Assembly: GCA_043760535.1 (NCBI GenBank)
Contig: JAYUOV010000343.1
Span: forward strand, 1-7,386
Origin: JAZKFT01 sp043760535
GTDB lineage: Bacteria > Bacteroidota > Bacteroidia > Chitinophagales > Chitinophagaceae
Length of the DNA: 7,386 nucleotides
Direction: 5' to 3'
The notes beneath the pieces were generated by a model. That model was not told the origin of the DNA and made no database searches. It saw only the letters and a program-made list of their open reading frames with translations. Positions 7,013 to 7,386 of this stretch are shown here, piece by piece (position 1 is the first letter of the stretch; each line of letters opens with the position of its first letter). The translations under genes were made by a program, and so were the position numbers.

Positions 7013-7320
7013 TTTGCGTTCTGTTTGTGCAATGCAGTTTTTTTTAAAAGCTCATTTTTAATCTTCAATTCCAGCTCCTTGTCCGCAACCAATTCTTTCA
7101 GTCTTTGGTTCTCCAGTTGAAGCCGTTTTAATTCTGGCGAAAGTCTTGAGGCTCCCGATTTCAGACCTTCAAAGCCAGAAACACTAAAAATGTCTTGCCA
7201 GTTCTTTACAGTCTGGTAGCTCAACCCATGTTTTCGAGCAGTCTCCACCAATCCTAAAGTTTTGGACTCTTCCAGGATACGTTGTTTCTCCTGTGCGCTT
7301 TTTCTCGATTGTTTTCCCAT
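7009..7320 (-). CDS. IS3-family transposase OrfA (helix-turn-helix protein)
   Basis: The 103-residue protein has a basic N terminus and a helix-turn-helix (about residues 11-45, including LGLVETARKHGLSYQTVKNW) that would bind the terminal repeats. A heptad-rich coiled coil (about 60-95, LKRLQLENQRLKELVADKEL) probably mediates multimer formation. The size and plan fit IS3-family OrfA. Together with the OrfB frame it forms the full OrfAB transposase after a -1 frameshift; on its own OrfA usually acts as a regulator. The ATG at 7320 is about 60 bases inside the right end, as expected. Confidence 0.93.
   Translation of the reverse strand: MGKQSRKSAQEKQRILEESKTLGLVETARKHGLSYQTVKNWQDIFSVSGFEGLKSGASRLSPELKRLQLENQRLKELVADKELELKIKNELLKKTALHKQNAK
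7039..7045 (-). other. probable programmed -1 frameshift site A-AAA-AAA
   Basis: On the minus strand the codons run TTA AAA AAA ACT, inside a run of eight A. The heptamer A-AAA-AAA in the orfA frame fits the X-XXY-YYZ rule for -1 slippage. After slipping, the frame reads NCIAQTERK and then directly the OrfB Met, with no stop. The only stretch where both frames are open is 7051-7012, bounded by a TGA in the orfB frame at 7054-7052 and the orfA TGA, and the heptamer lies inside it. The fusion would have 94 + 9 + 331 = 434 residues. A stimulatory downstream RNA structure was not established. Confidence 0.75.
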
Positions 7321-7327
7321 GATATCT

Positions 7328-7335
7328 CAAATTTA
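7328..7335 (-). promoter_or_regulatory. putative -7 box of IS promoter
   Basis: On the minus strand this reads TAAATTTG, matching the Bacteroidota consensus TAnnTTTG. It lies only 7 bases upstream of the orfA ATG, so a transcript starting here would have almost no leader. No TTTG -33 box is seen at normal spacing. A weak, leaderless promoter would fit an IS keeping transposase low, but a chance match is possible. Confidence 0.3.
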
Positions 7336-7348
7336 CACCCTCGTTTAC

Positions 7349-7379
7349 AATTTGAATATCGTTCCAGTTATTTAGGGGG
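7349..7379 (-). repeat. IS right inverted repeat (IRR)
   Basis: The reverse complement begins CCCCCTAAATAACTGGAACG (7379-7360) and continues with an 11-base stretch matching the left repeat at 8 positions. Bases outward of 7379 (CTGGAGG) do not match the left flank well, so the true tip and the target duplication remain unresolved at the window edge. Confidence 0.75.
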
Positions 7380-7386
7380 CTGGAGG

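Larger units (their letters stand above)
5893..7386 (-). mobile_element. IS3-family insertion sequence, right tip at or just past window end
   Basis: The element is about 1.49 kb, a normal IS3-family size, and holds overlapping orfA and orfB on the minus strand. Its ends form imperfect inverted repeats: about 5901-5930 matches the reverse complement of about 7349-7379. The left tip is placed at TG (5893-5894), because IS3-family ends start with TG and the repeat CCCCCTATAAACTGGAAC would then sit as in IS150-type ends; this is an inference. By symmetry the right tip falls at about 7386-7388, so the duplicated target site cannot be read. It interrupts the restriction gene in the opposite orientation. 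Both frames are open, the catalytic triad is complete and both ends are recognisable, suggesting a recent and possibly active copy. The subgroup is not assigned with confidence. Confidence 0.85.

Noticed and set aside
5892..7383. CTGG at 5892-5895 and 7380-7383 as the IS target-site duplication
   Set aside because: It would make the left end start with GTCAA, not mirrored by the right end, and without the TG tip usual in this family. A four-base match is easily chance.

Overview
The window looks like chromosomal DNA from a member of the Bacteroidota, possibly Chitinophagaceae. The protein sequences have that character, start codons lack clear Shine-Dalgarno sequences, TAnnTTTG-type -7 promoter boxes precede two genes, and the intergenic repeats resemble ones I associate with this phylum. 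The lineage call is an inference from these traits, not from a marker gene.

Layout. Positions 1-442 hold no credible gene. They contain a cluster of short GC-rich hairpins (about 88-221) and a second imperfect inverted repeat (290-374). Three minus-strand genes follow, read from right to left: purA (3609-2347, adenylosuccinate synthetase), a small very acidic protein of unknown function (2265-1855) and a pabB-like chorismate-utilising enzyme (1729-443). Purine and folate/p-aminobenzoate synthesis thus sit side by side, with a conserved-looking low-complexity protein between them. The spacer between the acidic gene and pabB carries AT-rich repeats built on a GTATTTAGTAC unit.

A 217-base divergent spacer separates purA from a plus-strand gene (3827-5935) encoding the front two thirds of an Eco57I-like single-chain restriction-modification enzyme. 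It has an N-terminal PD-(D/E)XK-type nuclease and an N6-adenine methyltransferase core ending in NPPY. This gene has been cut by an IS3-family insertion sequence. The element starts at about 5893, faces the other way and runs to the window edge. Its orfA and orfB are both complete and are joined through a probable -1 frameshift at an A-AAA-AAA slippery site. The last dozen codons of the restriction gene come from the IS left end. A strong hairpin with a T-run just inside the IS would terminate transcription arriving from the broken gene.

The main biological result is a defence gene inactivated by an apparently intact, probably recent transposon. No CRISPR array, RNA gene or clearly new multi-gene system is visible. 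The least explained items are the acidic protein and the intergenic hairpin repeats.
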